64,000 nt of DNA from Anolis sagrei (Eukaryota > Chordata > Lepidosauria > Squamata > Anolidae), in contig NC_090024.1 in the NCBI RefSeq assembly GCF_037176765.1, forward strand, positions 165,150,778 through 165,214,777, given 5' to 3'. Both the position numbers and the translations under genes were made by a program. Shown here piece after piece: positions 46,201 through 57,285 of the stretch (the first letter of the stretch is position 1; every line of letters starts with the position of its first letter). A model generated the notes under the pieces. That model worked only from the letters and a program-made list of their open reading frames with translations. It had not been told where the DNA came from and did not search any database.

Positions 46201-47650
46201 TGGAGTCCAGCTTGTGTGGAGAGCCAGGCCTTTCCAGCTCCTCACAATCACCACTGAAATTCTGGCTGCTTCTCTAGCCAATACTTGGTTGCTCCTCTTA
46301 CTAATATGGTTTTATCTTATTTACAGTATTCCGTAGTTTTAAACTGGAATTAAAATATTTATGTTGTTTTAATCATATTCCACACTGAGATCACATGATA
46401 GGGATTGTAATGAAAGGAAGGGAGGGAGAAAGGAAGTCCTTACACTGTTACTAAGTTCTGGTGAATGCTTTTCTCTAGCTAGACACACAGTTGAACCATA
46501 TTCTTTCCATTTTGTAATAATTGAGTTAGGGATGCTCTGGAGAAGTTTTTAAAAATAGAAAAACTGAATTGGTGCTTCTGCACAACTTTATCCCAGACTT
46601 GTTTTGATAGCTCTTTGGTCTTCATGATGCTGTTTGCTTAAATACACTCTCAAGTAAACTCAAGAGCCTTCCAGATATAGGTATAATTACTCTGAGATCA
46701 CATGTAACTAGAACTGCAGACAGGTGGGCTTCATTCAACAACTGATATTGCTTCTGGAAGCACTGGGTTTCACTTGGGATTATCTGTTATGTCATAAAAA
46801 AATGTGTGAATACTTATTGAACCAAAAAGAACTAGTTTATTTCTGTAAACATGATATTTGTATTACAATAAAACTATTTTGTACTGAGTATTTTATATAT
46901 ATCAAGTGATAACAATGCCAGTCAGAATTGAGATATCATGGAAGCGTATGTTTCACATACTGATTTCAATGTACATATTTAAACAAATTGGAGAAACAAG
47001 ATTTTCAGGTGGGATTCAAGAACTATCTTGAGTGGGAACTCCACTAAAAGGGTACTCCCACAATCGGAAGAAAGGATAAATCCCCACACAGCTTTCTCTG
47101 TCTTGGAAATCTACTCAGGGTTTGGAAGATCCTACAGAATGCCAAAGACTATGGCACTGGGAGAAGGAGAATTTGGCAAAAATGGTGTTGCACATTTCTC
47201 TACTGTACATTGAGCTCTTTCTATGAAGTGCAACTGGATGTAATCTTCTGAAGATACTATTCCTGGATACCCCAGGTGTTTGGAAATAATTCAAAAGATG
47301 CACAGATAAATGTTGGAAAAGTATCACCTGACCTTAGAAACTAGGTAGAACATAAATAAAATTTTCTATTTGAGAAACTATAGACATACTTATTAGCAGC
47401 AAATCAATATTTTCCTTTACTTTTCAGCTGGCAGCACTCTCTAGAGTACTCACCTCCAAAGGAGAATGATTGTATGAAAGTCAGCAGAATTTAATCACTG
47501 CATGAGGAAAAGATAGGAGCAAATAGCAGGATACCTACTTGTTAGGATCTGCTCCTTTGAAGTACGCATTAACAGTTTCAGTGAATGCCGCAGCTACAGG
47601 CAGAGTGTCTTGTGCACCCATTGTTAATGGGCTAGGTCCACGAGAAGAGC
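37257..47650 (-). CDS. SGIP1: SGIP1, last seven coding exons (mu-homology domain, partial gene)
   Basis: SH3-containing GRB2-like protein 3-interacting protein 1, an endocytic adaptor enriched in brain that binds Eps15, intersectin and AP-2 partners and interacts with the CB1 receptor. Exons on the minus strand are 47650-47539, 43214-43059, 40421-40289, 40054-39852, 38316-38252, 37938-37774 and 37279-37257; phases agree at all six junctions. They encode about 284 residues, almost identical to human over [88 protein letters not shown] and the end AAGKYLADN. This is the C-terminal mu-homology domain apart from its first strand. The proline-rich and membrane-binding N-terminal parts lie beyond the window. 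The nearest alternatives, FCHO1/FCHO2, share the domain but not this sequence. Confidence 0.96.
37497..37664. repeat. 168-base near-perfect palindrome (long hairpin) in the last SGIP1 intron
   Basis: Arms 37497-37579 and 37582-37664 are reverse complements with about four mismatches in 83 bases, no gaps and a two-base centre (ccatat-ag-atatgg). It lies wholly inside the 494-base intron between the last two SGIP1 coding exons. It has no relation to other repeats in the window. Confidence 0.95.
37774..37938 (-). CDS. SGIP1: SGIP1 penultimate exon ([15 protein letters not shown])
   Basis: 165 bases: two bases complete Gly, 54 codons, then G. The acceptor is ttttctttctcaag and the donor GCAG|gtaaga. 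The reading includes [19 protein letters not shown] and [11 protein letters not shown]. Confidence 0.96.
38252..38316 (-). CDS. SGIP1: SGIP1 short mu-homology exon ([15 protein letters not shown])
   Basis: 65 bases: G completes Trp, then 21 codons and G. The acceptor is tcttttttag and the donor GGAG|gtaata. It is too short to show as a stand-alone open frame and was found by following the protein. Confidence 0.92.
38686..39008 (-). mobile_element. Sauria-type SINE, reverse orientation
   Basis: Reading the minus strand, it has ggttaaaccactaagctgc-type start, cagcttctgccaacctaaca, catgcaaatgtgagtaaatc and the tail ttaatgtcaaggggaaatct. It lies in an SGIP1 intron in the same orientation as the gene. 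Confidence 0.75.
39852..40054 (-). CDS. SGIP1: SGIP1 mu-homology exon ([11 protein letters not shown])
   Basis: 203 bases: 67 codons plus TG. The acceptor is tccatcttacaag and the donor TTTG|gtatga. The reading is [20 protein letters not shown] onward to [10 protein letters not shown]. Confidence 0.95.
40289..40421 (-). CDS. SGIP1: SGIP1 mu-homology exon ([10 protein letters not shown])
   Basis: 133 bases: T completes Cys, then 44 codons ending MLKYQ|gtaaac. The acceptor is aaatgaatgtag after a long pyrimidine tract (about 40430-40455 on the plus strand). The upper edge is fixed by the split TG|T codon that restores human LLCCD. Confidence 0.94.
40527..40860. mobile_element. Tigger-like MITE, fourth copy, TA target duplication
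   Basis: The ends are cagtagagtctcgcttatcc and ggataagcgagactctactg, flanked by TA on both sides. It lies in an SGIP1 intron. Confidence 0.85.
40886..41275 (-). mobile_element. tRNA-type SINE interrupted by a LINE tail
   Basis: SINE-like pieces (gtgtcttgttgacctatggc; aaggaatactcagaggtggt) flank an insert at about 40946-41215. The insert begins with (aat)n, then cttatatcccaccaccatct and ggactcggggcggc, the reverse of a LINE 3' tail. A (CAAA)n run lies inside. Confidence 0.45.
41041..41077. repeat. (CAAA)n microsatellite
   Basis: About nine tandem caaa units; open frames rich in Lys/Gln/Thr or Cys/Leu/Phe across it are artefacts. Confidence 0.95.
41985..42146 (+). mobile_element. LINE (L2/CR1-group) 3' tail with (ATT)n/(ACT)n
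   Basis: It has catgtaagctgccccaagtc and gaggcggggtataaaaataa, then runs of act and att. Only the tail is recognisable. Confidence 0.55.
42430..42655. mobile_element. Inverted pair of Penelope-type 3' ends
   Basis: The left half (caggttgtattgcactgttc, ctcctgacgtttcgcatg) is the reverse complement of the right half (gatgcttgccacagatgtag, ggccatacaacccaaaagac), meeting at cctcacaacctctgagg. The sequence is the same terminal block as the Penelope piece at 23664. Confidence 0.65.
43059..43214 (-). CDS. SGIP1: SGIP1 mu-homology exon ([11 protein letters not shown])
   Basis: 156 bases: A completes the AAA lysine codon from the previous exon, then 51 codons and TG. The donor is TG|gtaaat. The reading is [20 protein letters not shown] and so on to [14 protein letters not shown]. 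Confidence 0.93.
47539..47650 (-). CDS. SGIP1: SGIP1 exon, start of the mu-homology domain
   Basis: 112 bases: two bases complete a codon, 36 codons, then AA. The acceptor is ccaattgttgcag; the donor is AA|gtaggt. It contains [20 protein letters not shown] and FKGADPN. Confidence 0.93.
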
Positions 47651-47968
47651 CTGCAACAATTGGACATATTCACTCTTTATGGATATAGAAGCTTTTAAAT
47701 TTTTTTCCTTAAGATCAAGACCACAAATGAAAAAGTGAAGAGGTGAAAGGAGAAGTAAACCTAGTCATCACAACAATAAAGCAATATATTAGTAATTACA
47801 TCAGTTCAGGTCTGAAAATACACTCACAACAACTGTAACCATTTATACAGTTTTTTTAAATCTTCTTTATTGCATATTAATTGAAGCAGAGTTTTGTTCA
47901 TTTCTTAGACAGCTTTTGCTCTACATCAAGTGCTTTCCTTTACATGCAATGCTAATGACAATCTAGAA

Positions 47969-48103
47969 CAGTGGTTCTTACCCTGTGTGTCCCCAGGTGT
48001 TTTGACCTACAACTCCCAGATATCTCAGCAAGTTTACCAGCTGTTAGGATTTCTGGGAGTTGAAGGCCAAAACATCTGTGGACCCACAGTTTGAGAACCA
48101 CTG
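47969..48103. mobile_element. hAT-type palindromic MITE with perfect 8-bp TSD
   Basis: The ends are cagtggttcttaccctgtg and its inverse gtttgagaaccactg; ATCTAGAA lies on both sides (47961-47968 and 48104-48111). Same family as 31233-31367. Confidence 0.88.
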
Positions 48104-48419
48104 ATCTAGAACCTAGCTAGATTTTTGGAGCGTTTTAATTTAACATTTTTAAAGAAAATGAAACAAAATAAACTAGAACATGATACAATCTACTGAAGTC
48201 TACCTGGAAAGCAGAATATTCAAAGTTAATTTCCTCAAAAAACACTGAGGTAGTGGGTCATAATCATGAAGTCATAAATGAAATAAATTTGTTCATCTTC
48301 AGGGTGCTACAAGACTCCTTCCTTGCAGGACACATCTATATTGTGTCTTGAGCACTGTCTTTTCAGTGCTGCAATACATATATGTATAGTCCAGCAGAGA
48401 ACTAGAATAATGTGAACTT

Positions 48420-48570
48420 TTTAGTGTTGTATGTATTAAGAGTCTGGGAGACCAAAGTTTTAAACCCTTTGGATGATCTTGAATGAATCATGCTCTTCTG
48501 AGCTTGGAAGAAGGCAAGAAAATCTTGTCATAGTTCATCATAAGTCAGAGTTGATTTGCAGATACGTAAC
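48420..48570 (+). mobile_element. tRNA-type SINE fragment
   Basis: It has taagagtctgggagaccaaa, ccctttggatgatcttgaat and a gaggaag-type core in the same order as the copy at 4540. Confidence 0.5.
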
Positions 48571-48854
48571 AACATTACCATTGAGCAGGTAATACCCAAG
48601 AGACAATGTATTAGTAAAAGGGAAAACATACTCCAAATGTCTTCAAATGACTACTAGAGACCCAAAGAATCACACTTGATCATGTGAACTATACTGTGTT
48701 TGTTAATGAATAAGAAGTCAGAATTTTATCAACGTTAAGTTTAGTTTCTCAACCTGTCTTTCTGAGCTGGGCTCTGACTTTCATTATCTATTTACAGCTA
48801 CATCTACTTCATAGATACAAATATGAAAGTTCAAGTGAGGAAGAAAGGACAATA

Positions 48855-49183
48855 CAGTAGAGTCTCGCTTATACAACATAAACGGGCCAGCAGAACATTG
48901 GATAAGTGAAAATATTGGATAATAAGGAGGGATTAAGGAAAAGCCCATGAATCGTCAAATTACGTTATGATTTTACAAATTTAGCACCAAAACATCATGT
49001 TTTACAACAAATCAGCAGAAGAAGCAGTTCAATAAATGATAACATTATGTAGTAATTACTATATTTACGAATTTATCACCAAAATATTGCAATGTATTGA
49101 AACAGCTGTGGATCCGGGTGAGAGGCAGACCGTGTTGGATAATACAGAACGTTGGATGAGCAAAAATAAGCGAGACTCTACTG
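48855..49183. mobile_element. Tigger-like MITE, fifth copy, TA target duplication
   Basis: The ends are cagtagagtctcgcttatac and aagcgagactctactg, flanked by TA. It is about as long as the copy at 40527. Confidence 0.85.
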
Positions 49184-50516
49184 TACCATAAAGCGAGCTG
49201 ATTGTAAATTCTGGGTCTTGAGTACTTACCAATTACACCTCCTTAGGTAATTACATAAAACACACAAGTCCTCAAAGAGACCTTCTCAAAGTCCAAATTG
49301 CTTTTTTTCATTGCTTTACATTTACTTCTTTATCAGGGCTGAATTAGATATGATGGGTCACGTGATCCACAAGTCGGCCCTGGTTACATATAAAGTCAGG
49401 CTTGTCTATGCTTCTATATATGACAAGATGTTGGGGGGGGGGGGGAGGTGTGCAAAAGCATCTTGCTAAAGTCCACCGCTTGAAGCAATTGTCTCCCACA
49501 TCTGCTCCAACTAGAAATAAACCAGTCTGGGTTTTTTTTAAAGCAATGAAGTGCAAAAAAGGTGAAAGATTGTTTATCTCCATCACAGGCCCCTTTTTGT
49601 GAAAGAGTATGAAAAACCCTCCTATTTATACCTTTGGGGGCAGAACATACACTTGTCAATAAAGCACACAAGTCTTTATGTAACTATATCCCATTGTGGC
49701 CTATAATGTTTGGTGGGGTTTTTAGATAAGTAAATTACGTTCCCTTTGAATAGTGGTAGAAATCTTTTTTACTCACAATGCCTTGTGCATTCACCAATTT
49801 TTGGAAAAACTGTTACTCAGTGGAAAAATATAACAGATGAGCAAAGTAATTCATTTGCATTTAAAAAAACAATTGCATTATATGCTTTTGAGAAAAAAGC
49901 CACAGAGAGATCATTATGGATACCTACATACATTTTAACTCGAAAAGCATACACTGACATAAAGGACAAAGTGGGGGATCATAGCCAGGGGCAAAATATA
50001 TTTTTTACTTAAAGTACACACTATTTCTGCTGAGTCTCAGGGCATTTGAAGATGTAAATAGAAAGTGACATTGTGCTTTAAATTAAACCTAGTTAAAGAA
50101 GATACGGTGTTTTTTCCAGGTCTGGCCTAAAGTAACAGTCTCTGTGTGGAAAGAACAAGGGTAATGGAGGAATGATAAATGCTGTATGTTTTGCAAAAGT
50201 CTGACCAAAAAAATCCAGTAGATATTTGCTTTATTCAGCAGCTGTTTTATATTGCAGAGAAAATGGGCAAACTGTGAATACCTACTAGGATAGAACTGAT
50301 ATGTGTCTGTCACGCTCTGGAGCCTAGAACGCCACACTATTCAATTTCTGGCAACTCTGGACCTCTGAAGACCACAACATGACAATTTGGCTATCTGAAT
50401 CTTCAGTGCCTCCAAAGACTACATTTATACGCTGCTGAATTCCCACCCTTGGGATAAAGCCTTGTTGTTCACTGGTCACTGGAATGCTCTACTTCTTGTT
50501 ATATCTAATGTTACTA

Positions 50517-51037
50517 GGAGCTGCAGCGGCACAATGGGTTAAACTCTTGTGCTGCTGTGCAGCTGACCTGTAGGTTGGCTGAACTGCTGACCTGTAGGTT
50601 GGCTGAACTGCTGACCTAAAGGTTGGCAGTTTGAATCTGCGAGATGGGGTGAACTTCTGTCTGTCAGCTCCAGCTCTTGCCAACCTAGCAATTCGAAAAC
50701 ATGCAAATGTGATTAGATAAATAGGTACTGCTTCAGTGAGAAAAGGCAAAAGAAACACTCCAAGCTATCTTGCCAGCCATACAAACAGGAGGTGACAATG
50801 CAGGCTCCTGGCTTGGAAACCAAGGAAAGCACCTCCTCAGAGCCAGAGATGAACACCACCTCCAGAAGCTGGAAATGAAAGGAGAAGCCTCTGTCTTTGT
50901 TTGTATTAGAGTGTCTCATTGTATTTGATTGTGAAAAGGCATTTAATGTTTGCCTATGTATGTCAATGCTGTAATCTGCTCTGAGTTCCCTAAGGGAGAA
51001 GGGCAGAATATAAATAAAGTGTATTATTATTAATACT
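50517..51037 (+). mobile_element. Sauria-type SINE with internal triplication
   Basis: It has the promoter region gcggcacaatgggttaaact, three tandem copies of a 27-base unit with ctgacctgtaggttggct (50553-50630), then ggcagtttgaatctgc, aacctagcaattcgaaaac, and the tail ctgtaatctgctctgagttc with ataaataaagtgtatt. Confidence 0.75.
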
Positions 51038-51636
51038 AGCAAGAATCCCAAGCCTCCGCCTTTTATCATTGAAATGCTCCTTTAAAACAAGTAACTAAGT
51101 ATAATTGTTTGTTTTTGAGAAATGTTGGAAAATAAAAGTTATTTCTTCTAAATTTGCTCATTGACTGGTACCGTCCCTTTCTCAGGCCTTGGAATTGTAA
51201 AAGCAAATTTCCAAACTTCATGAAGGTTAAGATAAACACTTCCGAGTGAGATTCATTTAATGCAGTGCTCATCTGAAAAATGACAGTCAGCCAATTTGTC
51301 TATGTTGAAGTACAAACACTTTCTTGAGGAAGCAACCTGCATAAACAATTGGGATTTTGTTTTTCTTTTAAAAAATGGGGAAATGCTCTTATCCTTCTGA
51401 GTAGAAATCATGAATAACAGACGATGCAAAAATCCATTATGTAAATCAGACTACGGACTACAGTCTATGCCACTCTTTTCATCAAAGCACACTAGAAGTA
51501 TGCCTCAAGGGGAAAGCTAAGCTTTCCAGAACTGAGGGAATCAGACCAAACTTACATCCAAAGTGTTTTTAAAGAGACTAAATAAGCACGCCTTTCTATT
51601 AAACAAGCATAAGTATCACCAAATAAATATTTCTTC

Positions 51637-51890
51637 CTTGGGTTGCTGTGGGTTTTCTGGGTTGTATGGTCATGTTCTAGAAGCATTCTCTCCTGGTGTT
51701 CCACCTACAACTATGGCAGGCATCCTCAGAGGTTGAAAGGTATGAGGACCTCTCAACCTCTGAGGATGCCTGCCATAGATGTGGGTAAAACGTCAGGAGA
51801 GAATGCCTCTGGAACATGGCCATACAGCCTGGAAAACTCACAGCAACCCAGTGATTCTGGCCATGAATGCCTTCAACAACACATTTCTTC
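51637..51890. mobile_element. Inverted pair of Penelope-type 3' ends, second case
   Basis: The halves are reverse complements: tggtcatgttctagaagcat against atgcctctggaacatggcca, meeting near ctctcaacctctgaggatgc. Same family as 42430 and 23664. Confidence 0.65.
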
Positions 51891-53711
51891 CTTGGTTAAC
51901 AACAATTAAAGTGTTAATATGATATTAAAAATTAACAAAACATTAAAAAAAATAAAAGCAGAGAAAGAGGAATCAGATAAAACCATAAACGTTTGGTAAA
52001 AACCTCAAGAAATTTAGAGTGATTAAATTGAGAACAGGCTATCTGATGAAAGGCATTATCAGTGCTCTAGATTGAGATATTAGCGCTGGATTTTTAACAT
52101 ATTAAAAAGTGAATATATGAAATTAAGATCTAACTTCTTATTTCCATGTTTAGGAAAGTGTGAAGCCCAAGAAACATGAGGTGGGGATGGAAACATTTGA
52201 GGCTGATTCCAACTATTCAGAGTGGTCCAAAGTCGGGCCAGAATGTGGACTATCCTTTTACTCTGTTTAATGTGTGGCAAGGCCACATTAAGGTAGCTTT
52301 CCCCATGTTAGCCTGGATCAGTTCCATTGAGTGTTTAGCTGCTATAGGACTGATCCGGCCCTATACTGACCTAAGTGGTAAATGTAGATGTGCCCAAGGA
52401 CAGTATGTTTGTGGAAGAGAAAAACTTTGATGGTGATGAATGAAAACGAGATTCTTCATTTGCATTCTGCTAAAGTTTTCAGGTTTAAATGCATATAGTA
52501 TAAATGTAAACCTCAGCTTATATAAAATGTTCCCTTTTCAGTTTAAACATATATACACATAAACGCTTTTTAGTGTAAATATAACACAATATCATTTTTT
52601 TCCACCACTAATCTCCCCTCACCATGTAAAAAAGGTCACAAAAAGGGTTTCCATTTTGACTGATTATGCCAACGCGGTCTTCTCAAATATAGTTCGATAG
52701 ATCAATATTTACTTTCTTATTTTTTTTATTATAAATCATGTATCCGGTACCAACTTTCTTCTAACCAGTTCCACCTGCAATTATCCTTTTCGAGTGCTTT
52801 GGACCATAAAGTCAATCTATTTAGCACTATATAGAAAAGCAAAATAATAATTTTGGGTAATGGTTCCCACCTCTCAGAGAATTCTATAATCTTGCAGTCA
52901 CAAGGAACAACTTGAATTCACAGTTGAAAAGATCCAATATGATATCACAAAAAGAGACGATCTGATGGGTGTGTGTAGGAAGTTAATCTTCATGTTTCAA
53001 AATACAAGGCTGAGTAAAAGAAAAATAAGTTGCAACACCTAAATAAATAAATACACAATCCCAGTAACAGTATTGACTTGACCAATTTCCTCTACAATGC
53101 TTGGAAGTTCAAGCAAATCAGTGTTTGCAAGGAAGGGTCAAATGCAACTAACCATGAGGAAAAATGAAGAATCAGTCCATTTCTGTTTTCTTCCTTTTCT
53201 ATGGTTAAAGATTGATCTACCTACTAAGGAATCTGGTATATAGTCCTACTGAAATTGTACTAGTTCAGAATTTGCTCTTATGATGAAACCTTCTTGTCAA
53301 TGAAAATCAGTACAGTATATCAGTCTGGTTGCAACCGTATATTTTAGCATATTAGGGAAGTATGGCCCTAATAACCTTTCCATATCAAGATCTTTTTTCT
53401 CCACAATTGTGATGATGACAACCAAGAAAATATGAAGGAAGTATGTGATGGCTCTGTAGTGAATCAATGATGTGGTAACTTCTTCCAACTTCTAGTTGGT
53501 GAGTTGACTAGTAGACTACTAGCATACTTTTACAAAAGGTTAATGGAGATGACCTCTACACAGCATATTTCTTATGTGCAATTGCTCCTTTTTTCCAAAT
53601 TATTTGTAATGAATTCAGCCACTTAGAGTTTGCAATAGTGTGCAAGAGACTGGTACATCAATTGGCACCCTCACACACACATTGAGACTATGCTTGCATC
53701 CTAAAACTAAG

Positions 53712-53862
53712 GCCCCTTCCACATAGCTGAATAAAATCCCACATCATCTGCTTTGAACTGGGATATATGGCAGTGTGAACTAAGATAACCTAGTTCAAAG
53801 CAGATATTGCAGGACTTTCTGCCTTGATATTCTGGGTTATAGGACTGTATAGAAGGGTCCTT
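53712..53862. mobile_element. Palindromic MITE, sixth copy
   Basis: The left end is gccccttccacatagctg and the right end tatagaagggtcc; the arms around catctgctttgaactgggat are inverted copies. Confidence 0.65.
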
Positions 53863-56239
53863 TATCTTAATGGAAATTATGTAAAAGAAGTGACTACTAT
53901 GGCAACAGGCTGTGGATGCTTGTATGCCAGGGATTAGAAGGCATTGTGCGTTACTCACAGGTACATTAAGTGAAAACTATAGGGAAAAATAATGGATGAG
54001 CATGTTGAGAAGCTGTAAAATAAGACCAGTTACTTAGTACTGGGGTATTACTAAGAGTCTGGTGCAGTTTTATACGATGCTACTGAGATATATAGTAAGA
54101 TACTCTGAAGGTTGAGGTGAGTACCATCTCAGCATGCAAGACTTAAATAGGCTAACTGCCACATGATTCTCCAGAGCTCTGCCTGTGCTTGAAAAAGCAG
54201 AATGCTTTTAGTAGATGTAAGTGTGCATGGATTTCAGCATTTATGACTAGTGGAGACCTGTGTCAGCCTATCAGCACATCTACTTCAATAGTCCATATAC
54301 TATATCACAGTGGCTTTCCAGGGTTTCAGAAATGCCATCAGCCTCAGCTCGATGTATCCAGGTAATCTGAGCTCTAAAGCAGTATAAAAAGCAAGATGTG
54401 AAAAATGTAAATATCATCCAGGAATGATATTTGTCTCAGTAGTATAGCCAACTAAGAGAGAATGGGGAAAATTGGCACACAATCCCAATGCCCCCAACCC
54501 CATTCAATACCTTTAATGCAGTTCACAGTTTATAACCACTACATTTTCAAGACAATCTCCCTGTGTTTAAACCAGGCCCTGCTCCATGTGCGTTCACTTG
54601 CTGCTATATCTTCTAGTAATTTCTCCATCCAATTTCATGTGAGAAAACCTCTGCTTCAACCACAAAACTTCCCATTCTTCTTCCCATCCTTAAACCCCTC
54701 TGTTCCCCAAAACTATTCAAAAGTGTTCTCCAACACTCTGGAGTAGATGTGTTTAAAGGAAATAGGGAAGAAGATTGACTGTTTCTTGTAGTATTGTAGA
54801 ATGATGCAACAGATGCAATGCCTTATCTTTACAGTGAAGTCTGTGACTTATGAGTTTTATAACTTCAGGTCAAAGTGTAACACAGCTATTACATCAGAGA
54901 TCTGTAAACACACTACTTAAAAGGTATATCATTAGTTTGATAACAAATCATTCTAATTGTAAGAAGGTTGTATTATGAATGTGAAATGACTGATGTGGTT
55001 TCCACCATTTTTTCTGGTTCCTTTTTAACCACCACATCAGGTCTATTATTTTTACTGACATGCAACAGGAATATCTGCCATCTGAAACAATAGGATGGAT
55101 GTGTCAGTGCTTTAACATTATTCCTTATCTTCCTCTGCACTTGAAATTATTTGTTTCTCTCTTTGGTTATGCTGCCATGGCTCTTTGTTCAACTTCAAGT
55201 CCATATTGCTTTTCTATACACTTTAGTGCCATTAACCTATTGTTGAAGTTCTTGTCCATATTGTCTTTGTATACACTCTCAAGTGTCATTAATCTATGTG
55301 TAAAAGGTAAAATGTTCACAAGGAATGATGTGATCAAGAACTTTATCAGCCAAATTATGTCAAATAGTTCTATTTCCAATCATAAAATCAATGAAACTAA
55401 TTATCCATTCATGTATCTCATGAAGAGTGTGCAACATAGGCTGCATCTATGCAGCCATAAAACGCAGAATTTGAAACAGATTAGTTTGGTGTCCAAGTGA
55501 TATCTCAGGCTAATCCATTTTAACCCAAAGTAAAACTGGAAAACCAGGTTTATTCTGGGTTAAAATAACTGGGAAGATGCATATCTTCCAGGAAGGTCCA
55601 TCCCTTCCCAGGTATGGAGGGTGTGGAGACTGACCCTCAGGACTGCCCTGTTAGAAGTATTGTAAAATGTGCAAAATTATATTGTTCATTGTATGTATTT
55701 GGTTATATTTGTGTAAGTGAGTTTGTGCCTTTAATTGCTGAAATGCTTGTGGTTTGGGTTTGGTCAATTGGGTGCAGGTGGATCTCATTGCTGCTGTTAT
55801 AATGGTTTGCATCTGCCTGCAGTTTTTAGGTCTTGGTCTTGGATTTGGTTGGAGGTTTTTGTTTAGGGTCTGATGTCTGATTTCTGAGTTTCCACTATGA
55901 AGCTATAATAAAGTAAGCTTCTGCTGTAGTATTGTTATTTTTTATTTGATATTATAACTCTGCTGACATGCCCCACAGACTTTCCGCCTCCTTTGGCTGC
56001 AGTAGTCCAGGAGGCCACTCTGCTCCTCCCCCCAGTTTTGACCAAAGACTTAATGTATAGATACGAGGCTTGTAGAGAATGATGCACAAGGAGCTTTGGA
56101 GAGGGGAGAGAATAATCCCCATTCTAAAGTTTGATCATGGGGAACTTTCTATAAGCCTCATGCCTCTATTCAGAGGCATGTACAGTAAGTTTTAGGCCTA
56201 AATGGGGGATGGGGAGGGAAGTGGCATTATGACACCCAA

Positions 56240-57285
56240 CTCTACTACTCCTTTCCACCTAAAGCCAAGGAAGCTGTCCTGATCCTAAATCAGTGCCTGT
56301 CATCAGTAATGGACTGGATGAGGGCAAAACAATTGAAACTTAATCCAGATAAGAGAGAGGTACTCCTGGTCAGTCGGAAGGCAGCCCAGGGAATAGGGAT
56401 CCGGCCTGTTCTGGATGGGGTCATACTCCCCCTGAAGACACAGGTTTGCAGTTTGTGGGTCTTCCTGGACATGACACTGAAACTGGAGGCCCAGGTGTCA
56501 GAGGTGGCCAGGAGGGCCTTTGCAGAGTTACAACTTGTGCACCAACTGCCAGATCTGGCCACGGTGGTACATGCCTTAGTTATATCCCATTTGGATTACT
56601 GTAATGCGCTCTGTGTGAGGCTGTCTCTGAAGAGTGCTTGGAAACCAGCTGGTCCAAAGAGCTGCAGCCAGGTTGCTAACTGGGGTTGGCTATAGGGAGC
56701 AGACAACCCCTCTATTGAAGAAGCTCCACTGGCTGCCAATCTGTTTCCAGGCTCAGTTCAAAGTGATGGTTATGACCTTTAAAGCCCTAGATAGTTCAGA
56801 TCCAGACAATTTGGCCAACTGCATTCCCCTGTATGAACTTGCATGGGCCCTGAGATCTTCAGGAGAAGCCCTTCTCTCAGTTCCATCTCATTGTGGGAAT
56901 GAGAGTGCGGGCCTTACTTATCAGTGGCTGCCCCTCGACGCTGGAACTCCCTGCCCAGGGAAACCAGAATGTCCCCCTTTCTGATGTCCTTCAGGTGGCA
57001 GGCTAAAACCTTTTTATTCAGACAGGCTTTTAAAGAAGGGGGGGGGGGTGTTGTGGTTTTACATTCAGGGGGTGCTGTGGGAGGGATTGGGAGGGGAGAT
57101 ATGAGTTTTAAATGCCATTTTAGTATATCTCCTGTATTTCAATTTTGTTTTTACCGCACTGCTACTATTTAATTGCTTTTAATTGCTTTTTAACTTTTGT
57201 TTTGCAGCTCTTAAACTTGCCTAGTGTGGAGTGTTAACCGGCTTGAATTATTGAATAAGATAATAAATAAATAAAACTTTAAAGC
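56240..57285 (+). mobile_element. L2-like LINE 3' part with polymerase C-terminal region
   Basis: Translations in more than one frame show MDWMRAKQLKLNPDKREVLL, SHLDYCNALCVRL, TTPLLKKLHWLPICFQAQFK and WNSLPRETR, the order expected in an L2-group polymerase. The tail is ttgaattattgaataagataataaataaat. Frame changes and a poly-G run show it is dead. It lies in an SGIP1 intron, antisense to the gene. Confidence 0.8.
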
